64,000 nucleotides of DNA. Source: Piper betle. Lineage: Eukaryota; Streptophyta; Magnoliopsida; Piperales; Piperaceae. The DNA lies in contig JAURVB010000828.1 in NCBI GenBank assembly GCA_033002965.1, positions 1 through 64,000 of the forward strand, in the 5' to 3' direction. A model generated the notes under the pieces. The model was not told where the DNA came from. It did not search any database and worked only from the letters and a program-made list of their open reading frames with translations. The position numbers and the translations under genes were made by a program. Shown here piece by piece: positions 33,690 through 44,575 of the stretch (the stretch's first letter is position 1; every line of letters starts with the position of its first letter).

Positions 33690-34162
33690 GATGATTTTCT
33701 AGTGTACGGTGATGCCTCTGCTTATGCTTTCTTGCAATTGAAAGTGAATGAGCAGAATCACCCCACACATGACTTGGAGCTTGTAGTGGTCGTAATTGCA
33801 TTGCGCATATGGAGATACAATCTATATGGAGCACCCTTTCATCTCTTTTCAAATCATAAGAACTTTAAATATATTTTCACACAGAAGGATCTAAACAGTA
33901 GACAACGCAAGTGGTTGGAGTTCCGAGCGGAATATGACATTGATATTGCCTACCATCCAGGGAAGGCAAATGTGGCTGCAGATGCCCTAAGCAAAAGGCC
34001 CATAGTTTGTGGAGCCAAATTGGCAGCTATGGGTATACAATATGAGAACAAGAGAAAGAATGTAGCCGACTTATATCTTGTGGTAGTGTTAGCAGGACTG
34101 ATAATTAGTCTGACTATGATAGTCCGCATCAGACAGGCACTGGTAGTTGATCAGTTGCTATA
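33690..34162 (+). pseudogene. Gypsy RNase H domain
   Basis: Within the frame 33582-34163 the RNase H sequence runs from YGDASAYAF through THDLELVVVVIALRIWRYNL and NFKYIFTQKDLNSRQRKWLE to YHPGKANVAADALSKRP. This is the best preserved part of the element and is in one frame over about 110 codons. The initial catalytic Asp is present (YGDAS). The end of the frame is the linker to integrase. Confidence 0.85.
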
Positions 34163-35210
34163 GTAGTGGTTCCTTCAAAGGGCTCATTTTGGGCTATTTA
34201 GAGAGGTAGACAGTTTGTACCATATGAGAAGACGGTTGTATGTGCCAGATGTTGTAGAGCTTCCCAAATTGCATAAGGACATTCTTCACAAGGCTGATCA
34301 GTCGAGGTTCATGGTGAAGCCTGGCTTCATGAAGATGTGTCACAACTTGTACCGATCTTAGTGGTGGCCAGGGCTAAATAAGGACGTCCCTGACTCTATG
34401 TCTCAATATCTTGTCCGTCAATAGGTAAAGATCGAGCATCAAAAACCAGGCTGTTTGCTACAGCTATTACCATCGCTACTGTGGAAGTGGGATTGCAACA
34501 CGTGCGACTTTCTCACACATCTACTCCCTTCTAAGTGATAGATGGATGTAGTATGCGTTGTCATCGATAGGTTGATGAAATCGACACACTTTATACTAAT
34601 TTGAATAACCCATACCATGTCTACGTTTACCAGAATATACTGAAACAAAATGGTCATACTCCACGGTGTTCATAGGGAGATTATATTAGATAGGGACCCG
34701 AGATTCACCTCTTCCATCTAGGATCTTTCCAATGAGAACTTGGGATGGAGTCCAAGTTTAGTATAGTTATCATCCAAAGACCGATAGCCAGTCTAAGAAG
34801 ACGATTCAAATTGTGGAGGACTTGCTCCAGTCATCTCTGATGGACTTTGGTGGATGAAGGGAAAATCATCTTCCTTTGGTGAAGTTTGTGCAGAATAGCA
34901 GCTTCGAAGCCAGCATAGGGATGGCACCCTATGGGGCATTGTATGGTAGGCCATGCAGATCAACATCATGTTGGCTAGAGGGCGATGAGCCATTGATAGT
35001 AGTACTAGAATTGCTTTAGAACTCCCCAAGGATAGTCGAGTTGATCAAGGAGAGGCTTCTTGTAGCTAAAAATAGACGGAGGTCTTATGCATATCAGAGG
35101 CGTAGGGATGTCAGTTTCACCCATGAGGAGCACGTTTTCCTGAAAGTCTCACCGACAAAAGGAGGCATGCATTTTGGGAGGTGGGGCAAACTACGGTGTT
35201 AAAAAGTGTT
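34163..35210 (+). pseudogene. Gypsy integrase remnant
   Basis: Recognisable words, separated by stops, are MRRRLYVPDVVELPKL (zinc-binding HHCC region, around 34220-34350), MDVVCVVIDRLMKSTHF (core, 34540) and a VFLKVSPTKGGMHFGRWGKL-like C-terminal domain at 35130-35190. The core aspartate-rich triad cannot be traced completely. The order fits the gypsy pol polyprotein. Confidence 0.75.
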
Positions 35211-35255
35211 GGGGACATTGCATAAGAGCTTTCACTCCCATCTAGTCTATTAGCC

Positions 35256-35591
35256 ATGCACCCATTGTTCCCCGTATCTATGCTAAAGAAGAACATGCTC
35301 AATGGATCATACCAGCTTCAGTATGAGGAGCTAGACATCGGACACGACCTATCCTACAAGGAGGCTATGCAGATTCTTAACCAGTCTGTGAAAACTCTTT
35401 GTAGGAAAGAAGTGCTTTTGGTGAAGGTACTTTGGTCATGGCAGAGGGTTGAGAAGGTCAATTGGGAGTTTGAGGACGAGATGCGGCAACGTTTTCCCAA
35501 ACTTTTCCTTGCAGATGACAACGAATTGAATTTGATTGAGTGCTATTGTGTGTTATATGTTGCGTGGTGTGGTGTGTTTTTGTCTGTGTAA
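35256..35591 (+). pseudogene. Gypsy chromodomain segment
   Basis: The frame contains YEELDIGHDLSYKEAMQIL, then LLVKVLWSWQRVEKVNWEFE and DEMRQRFPKLF. This is the integrase-linked chromodomain of Tekay/Del chromoviruses, which directs integration to heterochromatin. The aromatic positions (Trp in VLWSW, Trp in VNWEFE) are kept. It is cut off from integrase by stops and a frameshift upstream. Confidence 0.8.
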
Positions 35592-35647
35592 CCCCTTAGG
35601 AAATTCCGAGACGAAATTTTCTGGCCCTTTTTACTGTGGAGAAGGTA

Positions 35648-36690
35648 GTCAAACCTGGGCTATCCACCCGAGGGTTTTCCTTTAAGTTTGGTTGTTACCT
35701 GAAATGGGCTTGTAGGGTTGCCCTTTTTACTATGGTTTGTGTATGATTTGGTGTATGTTTAATTGACCTTACCCTCCTTTGATGCTCAATACACATGTTT
35801 GGATTCAGCATGACTGCCTTTCATGCTTAGCTTGGTCTGAGTCATATATAATTGGATGGTAGGATTATGTCCCTCGCATGTCTTTTGTGTATTTGTTATG
35901 TGAATGATAACCTTTCAAACTATCCTAACCCACCTTTTGGACCTGCATTGCAATTCCCGAGGTATGGCTGATCGCTTTAGTGTAAAAATTTTATGTTTTT
36001 TGATTTTTGCCTAACCCAACCCATACCTCTTTAACTAGCCTAACTCATACATCTTTATCTAATCCAACCCATACCTCCTTTAGTATGACACCTAAACCTA
36101 TGACATCACCATGTCAACCCATACCTTTTTATCCAACACATACCTCTTTATGTATTGCACCCATACTTATGACAATCACTAAGTCAACCACATTTTTCTA
36201 TAAAACTCATCCCATCCCTCACCTTTCCACCATTTCTCCTTCCCTCCTCACCTCCAACGACCTCTTCTTCTTTCCTTGGCCTTCTACTACCTCTTTGGAG
36301 CTCTAATCACCTTCTTCCATGTTTCTAACCTCATAGGGTGGTAAGTTTTGAGGTTAGATGCCTTAAAAGGCCTCTGCTTGGTCTTCACTTGTTAGCTTCA
36401 AGTTTGTGCTGCCTCTATTGCTTGTTGTTAAATGTTTATCTCTTGAATTTTTGTTTAGTTAAATTTTTACATCATTTTTAGTATGTAGATCTGCCTATTA
36501 ATAACATTTTGAATACTTTTGTATCTTATTTATCCATCTAAATAAATAGATATTTTTGTATAATGCATGTAGGTCACTAATTTGGACTCTTGCAGTATAA
36601 AATCATATCTTCAAACTCAGATATTAAATTTGCATGAATTTTGTTTTATGCACTCATAACATGTATATAAACTTACCTGCCATGACCTAT
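35648..36690 (+). mobile_element. 3' LTR (right-truncated) of the gypsy element
   Basis: After a purine-rich tract (gtggagaaggta, 35636-35647) the sequence aaacctgggctatccaccc lines up with the LTR start at 46579 (aaaacccgggtcatccgc). A TATA-like ctataaaactc lies near 36198, followed by a pyrimidine-rich leader as in the other LTRs. Similarity to the family fades by about 36690, so the right end is not defined. The open frame 36007-36306 is low-complexity LTR sequence. Confidence 0.6.
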
Positions 36691-37400
36691 AATTTGCATT
36701 TACGAGGGCAAAAAGTAAGGAAAGGTATTCTTATCATTAAAACACAATATATGCAATACCTTACACAGAATTTAACTAAAATATGATAATTTATGATAAA
36801 GAAGATAAAGAAAACGAAGAAAACAATGGAATTAATAAGCTCCTTCTCCTTCTCGGACAAATTTTACCCAATTGATTAAAAAATCAAATACAAATTTTTT
36901 TGGTCAGCCTTGGATCTGAGAGTCTTTATGAAAGCCCTAAATATAATAAGTGCAAAAATCAAATTTGTGGCAATAGCGGCTTTACCATGAGTTTTGTGCG
37001 GAATATGAAAAGTGAGTTTGAGCGAAAATGTTGACTTTAATTACCTGTTACGGTGACGGCCGCATATCTTCGTTCTGTCACACTTGGCTAGCTAGTTAAA
37101 AAATGTTAACTTGAGGAATCCTCTGTTTTAAATCCCGTCAAAGCCCTGCAAAATATTTTGAATCGACTTTTGGGTTTAGGGGTTGCACATCTAAGACTAT
37201 TTTCTTCTAAAATGGGTGACCGTCGATGTCTTAACGTTCCAATGCCGACAATATTTTTATTTCGACCAATCGATCATCCTAGAATATTAACAGAAACAAG
37301 GAAATATTATCAGAACAACCGTCTAATTTATAAATGGTGACGTTAATTATATTTTCAATGTTTAACAGAAAATTAAGAGTTGGAAACGAGATAAGGGAAG
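36691..37400. other. Intergenic, possible SINE relic
   Basis: No gene is recognised. At 37086-37150 the words ggctagctagttaaaaaa and cctctgttttaaatcccg have the spacing of tRNA-derived A and B boxes, and similar words recur at 45628-45680 (cactagttaaac and cctctgtttaaatc). This fits old tRNA-derived SINE heads, but no ends or duplications are seen. Confidence 0.3.
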
Positions 37401-38202
37401 AAATATATATGAACCATATTAGAAGTTGAACCTTCTCGACCACATAACATAATATCAGTTTAATTGGTTATTTAAATATCCAATGAAATAAGAGATTTTA
37501 CTTTTAATGTCAATTGGTATAATAGAAATTGAGAAGAAAACAAAATAAACTGTAATGAAGTTGAGAAGACTAGCAAACATGAAATGAATAAAAGTTTCAC
37601 ATGCAACCAAGCCCGAACATGCTGTAAGGATTTCGAGCGTGTACAATTGATTTTATGCCTAAAACTGACAATTGTACAGAGAATAAAATGCTTTGTTTGA
37701 AATCCGTTTTATGACGCTGATCCCCCTACATTTTCAATATCCATTCACAAAGGCGGACATGTTTGCTTACTTAATTACTTTGTTTAAATCCGGACACTGA
37801 TCGTGGACAATAAACATTCATGTATACTAAATGAATGAAAACAAACTACTTTAATTTCATCCAGTAACAAAATTTGCATTTCACCAACTTTTCGGCTAGT
37901 ATTTGTTCCATCAAATGACAGTAAAACAAGCAGACATACAAACATTTTGCCAACAATGCTGACTAAATAAAATTTCTTAAATATTTGTGTCCTAATTTCA
38001 TATTTTTGAATTGCCTTATCAAGTCATCATTTTCTTCGTAGACACAGTTGCAGTGTTTTAAGCTTTCATTTCATGGATTGAAAAATTAACGCTTAGTATA
38101 AACAACTTACTATTGCACAGGGTGGATAATAATTAAAGCTTGACAACGCGTACAAATATGTGTAGTCGGTTTCAATTCATGGTTAATTAGCGTGTATGGT
38201 CA
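37400..38202. repeat. Unit C left part: gene-unit flank with the peptide gene deleted
   Basis: The sequence matches 41250-42050 (unit C'). In units A, D, E and F a peptide gene lies between the words 'caaacat' and 'aatgctgact'. Here those words are nearly adjacent (37938-37966), so the peptide gene and its promoter are missing. The same junction occurs in C', hence one deletion before C and C' were duplicated. Confidence 0.65.
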
Positions 38203-38887
38203 ATAGTTGTAAAAATTGGAATCGGACGTTGAAATTAGATTAGAAGGGAATCTTTGAAACGGACCAATTCATTAAAAATTAGACTAGAATCGGTTCCCTT
38301 AATCAGACAAAATCGGTGGGTTATTAATTATTAAATATGTCATTTTTATGACATTTTGATGTTATAACGTGTATTATATTTTATGGTATTTTTCTATATT
38401 TTTTAGATTTTTTAAATTATTTAGAGTTAGTTATTATTTTTTACTCCAGTCGAGTCAATTTTTAATTATGAGAATGCCACTACTTACTTTTCCCCCCATT
38501 CTTTCTCCCCTGGCATTCTGCCCCTCCTTCATCCCACCTGCCGCCCAATCCGCCCCGCCTTGTCCTCCCCGCCCCGCCCCGCCACCCCCATCCCGCTGGC
38601 CCCTCTCGTCTCTGGCCGGCCCCACCCGTCTCCGCCGCACCCCACCCCATCCCGTTGTCGTTGCCCCCCAGCCCCTCGTCGCCGCCCTGACCACCTCATC
38701 CCCTCCCGCCATCCGGAATTAGCTTAAATCAACCGATTCACAGATCGGCTCAAATTGGGTAGAATTGGCCGATTCATGGACCAATTTTTCTAAAAACCAA
38801 TTTTCTTAATTTTTTGGATCGGAATCCTTCCAATCCAATTTAAATCGGCCAATTCCGAGTGAAAGCGGATGATTTTTGCAACTATGC
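38203..38887. mobile_element. MITE-like insertion with GC-rich core in unit C
   Basis: It is absent from unit C'. The left end ATAGTTGTAAAAAT and the right end (reverse complement ATAGTTGCAAAAAT) are inverted repeats. The flanks TATGGTCA (38195-38202) and TATGATCG (38888-38895) could be an 8-bp duplication with two changes, which would suit hAT. The core 38480-38715 is extremely GC-rich with Pro/Ala open frames on both strands and may be captured gene sequence. The margins carry repeated cggccaattc-like words. Confidence 0.5.
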
Positions 38888-38929
38888 TATGATCGTAAAG
38901 CCGGTAGCTTAAAGCGTGCTTCCAGTCAC

Positions 38930-39145
38930 GAAAAGAATTTGTAATTTCATGGTCATGGGAGGGGATCACAGCTCCTTGGAGTAGACACCAAGAGGACCAA
39001 TACCAGGTCATACGGAAAAGGAAATTATCCTGCCGTTTGGTCAGACTTAGGCTGTCGTGTAGAACATGAAACTGTAGTCTGAAGACAAAAATTAATACAC
39101 CTGAAAGTTCTTCATGAAACTTGCCAAGATAAACTAATTTGAATT
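38930..39145 (+). pseudogene. Copy C of the partner gene (frameshifted)
   Basis: It is very similar to 42120-42322. It keeps APWSRHQEDQYQVI, but a 3-base gap plus single-base changes after 'ccaggtcata' break the frame. An additional TGA stands in place of the Leu in VVLGQ. The tail LKVLHETCQDKLI is intact when read in the original frame and is followed by TGA as in C'. Confidence 0.5.
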
Positions 39146-41249
39146 ATAATGTCACACCTTATAACATACTAACATTAATGTTAAATATAAGTGGCAAAAT
39201 TCAATCATAGAAGAAATTGATCCCAAATAGAAAACAGCAACAAATACCCCCCATTGTATTTTGTACTACATATCTAATACATAACTATAATAGGGGAAGG
39301 AATTCCCCCAAATTTACTCTAAAAGGGGTATTGTTGTTATCACCTTTAGCAGATGTAACCATTTGGCAATAGGTACTTTGTAAGATGTGTCTTGTTACTC
39401 GATGCGACCATTTAGAAAAGGGTATTCTTACAAGATGTGTCTCATTTCTTGAGATGCAACTTTTAAGAACGGTACTCTTGGGAAATGTGTTTCATTACTT
39501 CTAAACAGATACAACAATTTAAAAATATATATTTCTATTAAATATGCCTCCTCATCGATGAATATCTTCTTTAGAAGGATATATTTATAGGATATACTTT
39601 TTATTAATAGACTACACTCTTTAGTTTGTGATTCTTTAATTGTTTTTGTTTTATTATGATTTTTTAATTTTATTTAAAAAACCCAACAATCGTTCGTTAG
39701 AAAATATATTTTTTAATAAATGTGGTTATAATTTTTGTTTGCTTGTATCTCTTTTGATAATTGTACCCAGCACATTGTGTGGGTGGCTATGCTAGTTGTT
39801 GATTAAAGCGGAAGAAAAGATCAAACTATTCAAAACCAAAGAGGTTGGGAACACTGTGGAAGGTGATTCTCAGGTTTGGTTGGCTTGGGAAAGATGTTGG
39901 GAAGAGTTAGACAAGGTATGGACTTCCTTCTTTTTGGCAAAGTGGAGTTTTGCAACTATGAAGATCTTCAAGTATTATAAGAAGGCTAGATCCTTCAACA
40001 CATGGGATAATCACGAGGAGAGGAATTCATCAGAGCCAGATAGAGTTTTGAATGACTCCATTGTGAAAGAAGAGGGCTGGATCAAGGAGGAAGAAGAAGG
40101 AAGGAGTTGCCATGGCTGGTCTCTTGGAATTTGGGATTGGAACTTGGAACTTTGAGGAATCTATGGCGCTTGATTAAGCCATTCTTATGCATGCCTTATT
40201 TACTGATTTTAATTCATGCTGGATTGGGTTGAATTGATGTATTAGTTATTCTCATTGGGGAGTTTGATTAGAGGTGTGTGGTTGTGAGGATTGCTTGTAG
40301 ATGGGTGATTTGAGTGAGTCCCCTAATGAACGAGTAGCATTGGGGCAAGGCCAAGTGGGGGTTGTCCACAAAGTTGATCGAGAGAGGACTTGAGTGCTTG
40401 AGATGTATACAAACTTGTGATTGGAAGACGAAAGGAAATTTATTTTTATCCAAGCGATTGATTTACTAACATTCAACGACAGATTAATTAGCATGTCTTG
40501 CTTATAAAACCATGGGGTATATAAAGACACCATTTGAAATCCCTTTCATCCTAACGTTGCTTTCATTTACCACATTAGAATACATAATATTAGAGTTAAA
40601 TAGATTAATACTAGATTTTTTACTTCATATTTATTCATCTTATGGGAAGACATCAGATTAAGAGTTAGGAAGAATTCCTACCTCCATAAGACAATTAACC
40701 GCCAGAGCGTCTTATAGTAGACAATATATAATTATATTGTCTAAACCTTCTATACATAACTATTATATAATAAATAATTTTTGAACCATGATTCTAACAA
40801 TCTCCAATTTCGTTTTAAAACATTTATTATATGGTTATGATCTTTAGTAACACTTTGATTTTTGTATATGTATATCTATGAAGTTAACCCTGGTCTACTC
40901 AAGATACATACACTCAGATTAAAAGCATGAAAATATAAACTTGTCCTCGTGGTATGGTACTCTCTCACTCACATTCATAACTTTCATACCTAGGAACCAA
41001 TATTCAAATTCTTTACCGGTTGAAGTATAAGCTACTAAGGAAGTGTGCCCCAAACAGTCCACAAGCCTCAAGAATTTGACACTGAACCACCGTCATATAT
41101 GCATACACAAATACATACCTATTAGGGAAGCTTGATCTGAAGACTATAAACGTGCATATAATCCTAAACTCGGATTCAATAATGCATCTGTAACCGGTAA
41201 CAACACAACAATTGAACCTTATTAGGAGTTGAACCATCTCACTGAACAT
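39146..41249. other. Spacer between units C and C', copia LTR-like scraps
   Basis: The interval is mostly AT-rich. The word tctaacaatctcc (40789-40801) is the reverse complement of the common copia end ggagattgttaga, suggesting an LTR on the minus strand to its left. No pol domain was seen. An open frame at 39796-40155 is listed separately. Similarity to the gene units resumes at about 41250. Confidence 0.35.
39796..40155 (+). CDS. Hypothetical ORF, 119 codons, unassigned
   Basis: The frame opens with MLIKAEEKIKLFKTK, is rich in Trp (WLAWERCWEELDKVW), Lys and Glu, and ends in an acidic/Trp tail. It has more balanced base composition than its AT-rich surroundings and uses varied amino acids, so it could be a gene fragment or the interior of a small retroelement. 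No membrane segment, signal peptide or known motif is visible, and no second copy exists in this window. The chance of it being a real gene is modest. Confidence 0.2.
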   Translation: MLIKAEEKIKLFKTKEVGNTVEGDSQVWLAWERCWEELDKVWTSFFLAKWSFATMKIFKYYKKARSFNTWDNHEERNSSEPDRVLNDSIVKEEGWIKEEEEGRSCHGWSLGIWDWNLEL

Positions 41250-42004
41250 AAACTTTGTTTAATTAGTTATTTAAATATCAAAGAAACCAACAGATTTTGA
41301 ATTTTAGGTCAATTAGTATCGTAGAAATTGAGAAGAAAAAAACAGACTATAATGAAATACTATAATATTGTTCTTTTCCTTTTGTAATAAAAATTACTTT
41401 CTAAAATGTAAAATAAGTAATTAAAGAAGACAGCAAACATAAAATGAATAAAAGTTTCCCATGCAACCAAGCCCGAACTTGTTTGAAGGATTTAGTGTAC
41501 GTTTGATCATGTACCTCAAACTGAGGTCTGTTTTATGACTCGGATCTTTGATTTTGATTTTGTACAGAGAATAAAATGCTTTGTTCGAAGTCCGTTTTAT
41601 GACTCATATCTCCCGTACATTTTTAATATCCATTCACAAAAGCGGACATGCTGGCTTACTTAATTACTTTGTTCAAATTTTGACACTAATCGTGGACAAT
41701 TAACATTTCTGTATAGTAAATGAATGAAAACAAACTATTTTTATTTCAACCAATAAAAAAATTCGCATTTAACCAACTTTTCGGCTAGTGAATGCTCCTT
41801 CAAATGACACTAAAACAAGCAGAGAAACAAACATTTTACCATCAATGCTGACCTGAATAAAATTTCATACATATTCCTTTCCAAATTTTATATTTTAAAA
41901 TTGGCTTATGAAGTTTTCATTTTCTAAAGATACAGTTGCAGTTTTTTAAGCTTTCATTTCATGGGTTGAGAAATTAAAGCTTAGTAAAAAGAACTCACAA
42001 TTGC

Positions 42005-42322
42005 ATGGGGTGGATAATAATTAAAGCTGGACAATGCGCACATATATGTGGTGTAGTCGTGGGAGGGGATCAAAGCTGGACTAAGCTTAAATTATGTTTC
42101 CAGTCACGAAAAGAATTTGTAATTTGGTTGTCGTGGGAGGGGATTACAGCTCCTTGGAGTAGACACCAAGAGGACCAGTACCAGGTCATATATGAAAAAG
42201 AAGATTATCCTGATGCTTGGTCAGAATTAGGCTTTCCTGTCGAACATGAAACTGTGGTCTTAGGACAAGAATTAATACACCTGAAATGTCTTCATGAAAC
42301 TTGCCAAGATAAACTAATTTGA
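42005..42322 (+). CDS. Copy C' of the partner gene: best preserved frame, 105 codons
   Basis: This is the only intact copy of the conserved plus-strand frame. It reads ITAPWSRHQEDQYQVIYEK, then WSELGFPVEHETVVLGQEL, and ends HETCQDKLI with TGA at 42320-42322. The conserved part is residues 45-105. The first 44 residues contain a local duplication (cgtgggaggggat at 42058 and 42129), so the true start or an upstream exon is uncertain. There is no signal peptide. Its peptide-gene neighbour is deleted. I do not recognise the family; a terminal exon of a larger soluble protein is possible. Copies A, A', C, D, E and F are all broken. Confidence 0.4.
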   Translation: MGWIIIKAGQCAHICGVVVGGDQSWTKLKLCFQSRKEFVIWLSWEGITAPWSRHQEDQYQVIYEKEDYPDAWSELGFPVEHETVVLGQELIHLKCLHETCQDKLI

Positions 42323-43120
42323 ATTATAATATCACACCTTATAACGCACTAAATTAATGTCAAATATAAGTGGCAAAATTCAATCATAGACGAAATTGAT
42401 TCCAAATAGGAAAGAGCAACACATAACCAATTGTATTTTGTACTACACAAGGGCGCTGTCTTGGTGTCATTGCGCCCCCCAGCCCCTTAGCTAAAATCTT
42501 AATGCTTTTCACATCTGGACAGCAAAAACAATCACGAACACACGAGAGATGAAACTAGACATGCGGGGATACGTCCTACGGCCCATTTATTTGTAATATA
42601 AGTCACGTATGGTGCGACATCATTTCTTGTTATTTATCAACCTTAGAAGCTGCCGAGTCTTCTCGCAATAACATAATATTCATTTCAACACATATCAGAG
42701 AAATACGATGCTATTAATTTTCAAGCAAATTGATATAAGAGAAACTGAGTATAAAATGAAACAAGAATGTGACAAGATATTGTTCTTTTGTAAGAATACA
42801 GCAAAATTGAGTGTATATATATATATATATATATACATAGATTTCTTTCGGAACGAATGGAGGCTGGTTTTTCGTGCTTAGTCTAAATTGCGGACATTAA
42901 TCATCGACAATAATGTCCATATATGAAAGAATGAAAACAACCTTCATTTATTTCATCCGATGAAAAAAATTCTTCATTTCACCAACTTGAAAGATGATGA
43001 ATGCATCTTCAAAATGATACCAATACAAGATCGTACAAACATTTAGCAACAACTTATTTGATCCACAATTAAAAACCAAGAGGTTGAACCAAGAATATAA
43101 GTACTGGCAGTTTGCAATAT
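42323..43120. other. Spacer between unit C' and unit D
   Basis: The non-coding tail of C' (to about 42450) is followed by the left flank of unit D. The latter shares words with the flank of copy B (agtcacgtatggtgcgacatc at 42601 versus agtcgcacatggggtgacatc at 25720). A (TA)n tract lies at 42813-42835. No gene is seen. Confidence 0.4.
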
Positions 43121-43178
43121 ATATGTCATCGATGAGAAAGTTTGAGCTGGGATGAAACTTTGATGCAGGCTGTTTTGT

Positions 43179-43424
43179 TCATATACCCACGTCGATGCCT
43201 CCGAACCAAAGTTGAGATGTTGCAGAGCTTAAATCGATGCCGACGAAATTCGTTGCAGCCACATTTGGGAATTGCCCACCGTTGCTCCCACTTCCGTGTG
43301 TGCACCGTGGCGGCGGTAGTAAAGGACACCTTTGGATCTGCTGAAATTCAGCTCTCAATAACCTCGCTTCGGCAGTGGAGCTCATACTGGCACATAAGAT
43401 AATCATCAACATCAATATCACCAT
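43179..43424 (-). CDS. Copy D: small secreted peptide precursor, truncated but open (81 codons)
   Basis: The ancestral start (ATG at 43455, in frame MASKLNRKL) is followed by one extra base near 43427 that ends that frame early. A second ATG at 43424 opens the peptide frame: MVILMLMIILCASMSSTAEA, a plausible signal peptide, then RLLRAEFQQIQR, PLLPPPRCTHGSGSNGGQ and a tail ending GGIDVGI. A small indel near the end brings TGA at 43179-43181, about 20 residues early. The second cysteine of the core is Phe (GGQFPN). A TATA-like box lies upstream at 43613-43624. It might be expressed, but the lost cysteine and tail suggest decay. Its product would be secreted. Confidence 0.4.
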   Translation of the reverse strand: MVILMLMIILCASMSSTAEARLLRAEFQQIQRCPLLPPPRCTHGSGSNGGQFPNVAATNFVGIDLSSATSQLWFGGIDVGI

Positions 43425-43612
43425 GAATGAGCTTCCTGTTCAACTTCGAAGCCATCATATGACTAATTGAGATAGGAAATGGAGAAGCTTGTTCGGGTGC
43501 TTTGGTGTACTACGTTTGGGGATTGATGAGGACATGGGAGTACTTCGTTTCGGGATTTGATGCTTAATCACTCTTGTCAATTAATTGTTATATTTGGTGA
43601 GGACATAGGAGG

Positions 43613-43624
43613 ACACATATATAA
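43613..43624 (-). promoter_or_regulatory. TATA-like box upstream of copy D
   Basis: The minus strand reads cttatatatgtgtcc about 160 bp before the ancestral ATG (43455). The same spacing and surrounding words (aggacatggaaggac type) are found at copies A and E. Confidence 0.45.
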
Positions 43625-43799
43625 GCTTATCTTGAGCTTGAGAAGAATGATACGCGTTTGAGAAGAATGCTCACTCTGAACCGAGTTTCTTATTTTTCAA
43701 TCGACTTATCAATGAGATCATTTTCTTAAAAGTTACTGTTGCAGTCTTTTAAGCTTTCATTGTATGAATTAAAAAATGAATGAATAGTTGCAATCGAAA

Positions 43800-44300
43800 A
43801 GATTATATAAAATTTCTAAAAACTTTATTATAGGTCTTGTTTTCTTAGAATTATAAAAAATAATAGAGCTTATAAAATGACGTCCGACAAATTCAGTTAT
43901 TTACAAGGCTCCAAATCTTCCCATGCCACAATTTGACAGTAAAAGAGAAAACACACAATCAAATTTTTCGGTGAATACAGCGCATCGACAATGGTGGGGG
44001 GCTAGGGGCGGTGGATGGATCGGAGGGCGGCACTTATTGGGCGCCCGTGGTTGATGGATGAGAAGAGGGAAGGGAGAAGATGGGAGGGGCAAAAAAAGAA
44101 GAGGGGGAGGGGAAAATGAGTTAACAATAAAGAGGGAAGGGGTCGAGGATCGAGGGCCATATTAGTCGACAATCAGGGCAATGAACAACAAGAGGGAAAG
44201 GAAAGACAAATAAAAAAGATGGAAGAGGGAAAGGCCGGCAGAAAAATATTGGAGAGGAGGAACGAACTTTAGGAAATAATGATATGGACCACTTTGTTTT
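43800..44300. other. Purine-rich insertion in unit D, no gene called
   Basis: This stretch separates the conserved upstream words of unit D from its partner-gene remnant and is absent in the other units. It is G-rich on the plus strand (agaagagggaagggag) with low-complexity frames on the minus strand (43901-44092). A transposon insertion is likely, but its ends were not resolved. Confidence 0.35.
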
Positions 44301-44394
44301 TAAACTAATAATTAATAGTACTCAGAATTTTTTAAACGTTTTACCAGCTCCTAATGAGGGTGAGTAGTAAAAGACAACGCACATTTGGCAAAAT

Positions 44395-44575
44395 ACGATC
44401 ACAACTGGGTCGTAGATAGATTGTAGTGACACCAGTAGGACCGCGAGGTCATATCAGAAAATAATTTTAATCGAATTATGGTGAGAAAACTCGTGTGTAG
44501 AGCATGAAACAATAGTCTAAAACAAGAATTACACCTGAAAGTTCTTCATGAAACTTTCCAAGATATGATGATTTG
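44395..44575 (+). pseudogene. Copy D of the partner gene (broken)
   Basis: Short runs align with C': gacaccagtaggaccgcgaggtcata, then agagcatgaaac and cacctgaaagttcttcatga. Several indels destroy the frame. It stands about 0.9 kb on the far side of the peptide gene's promoter, with the same divergent layout as units A and E. Confidence 0.45.

Larger units (their letters stand above)
31458..35647 (+). mobile_element. Ty3/gypsy chromovirus (Tekay/Del-like) internal region, degenerate
   Basis: The order is gag (about 32240-32620), reverse transcriptase (32900-33640), RNase H (33690-34010), integrase (34160-35200) and chromodomain (35285-35520), as in chromoviruses. The terminal chromodomain and long LTRs suggest the Tekay/Del lineage. 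Protease is not recognisable, and about 150 codons between RT and RNase H are missing. Many stops make it inactive. Confidence 0.85.

Noticed and set aside
43142..43402. 86-codon plus-strand frame antisense to copy D
   Set aside because: It is a mirror of a real minus-strand coding pattern. The conserved residues and leader belong to the minus strand.
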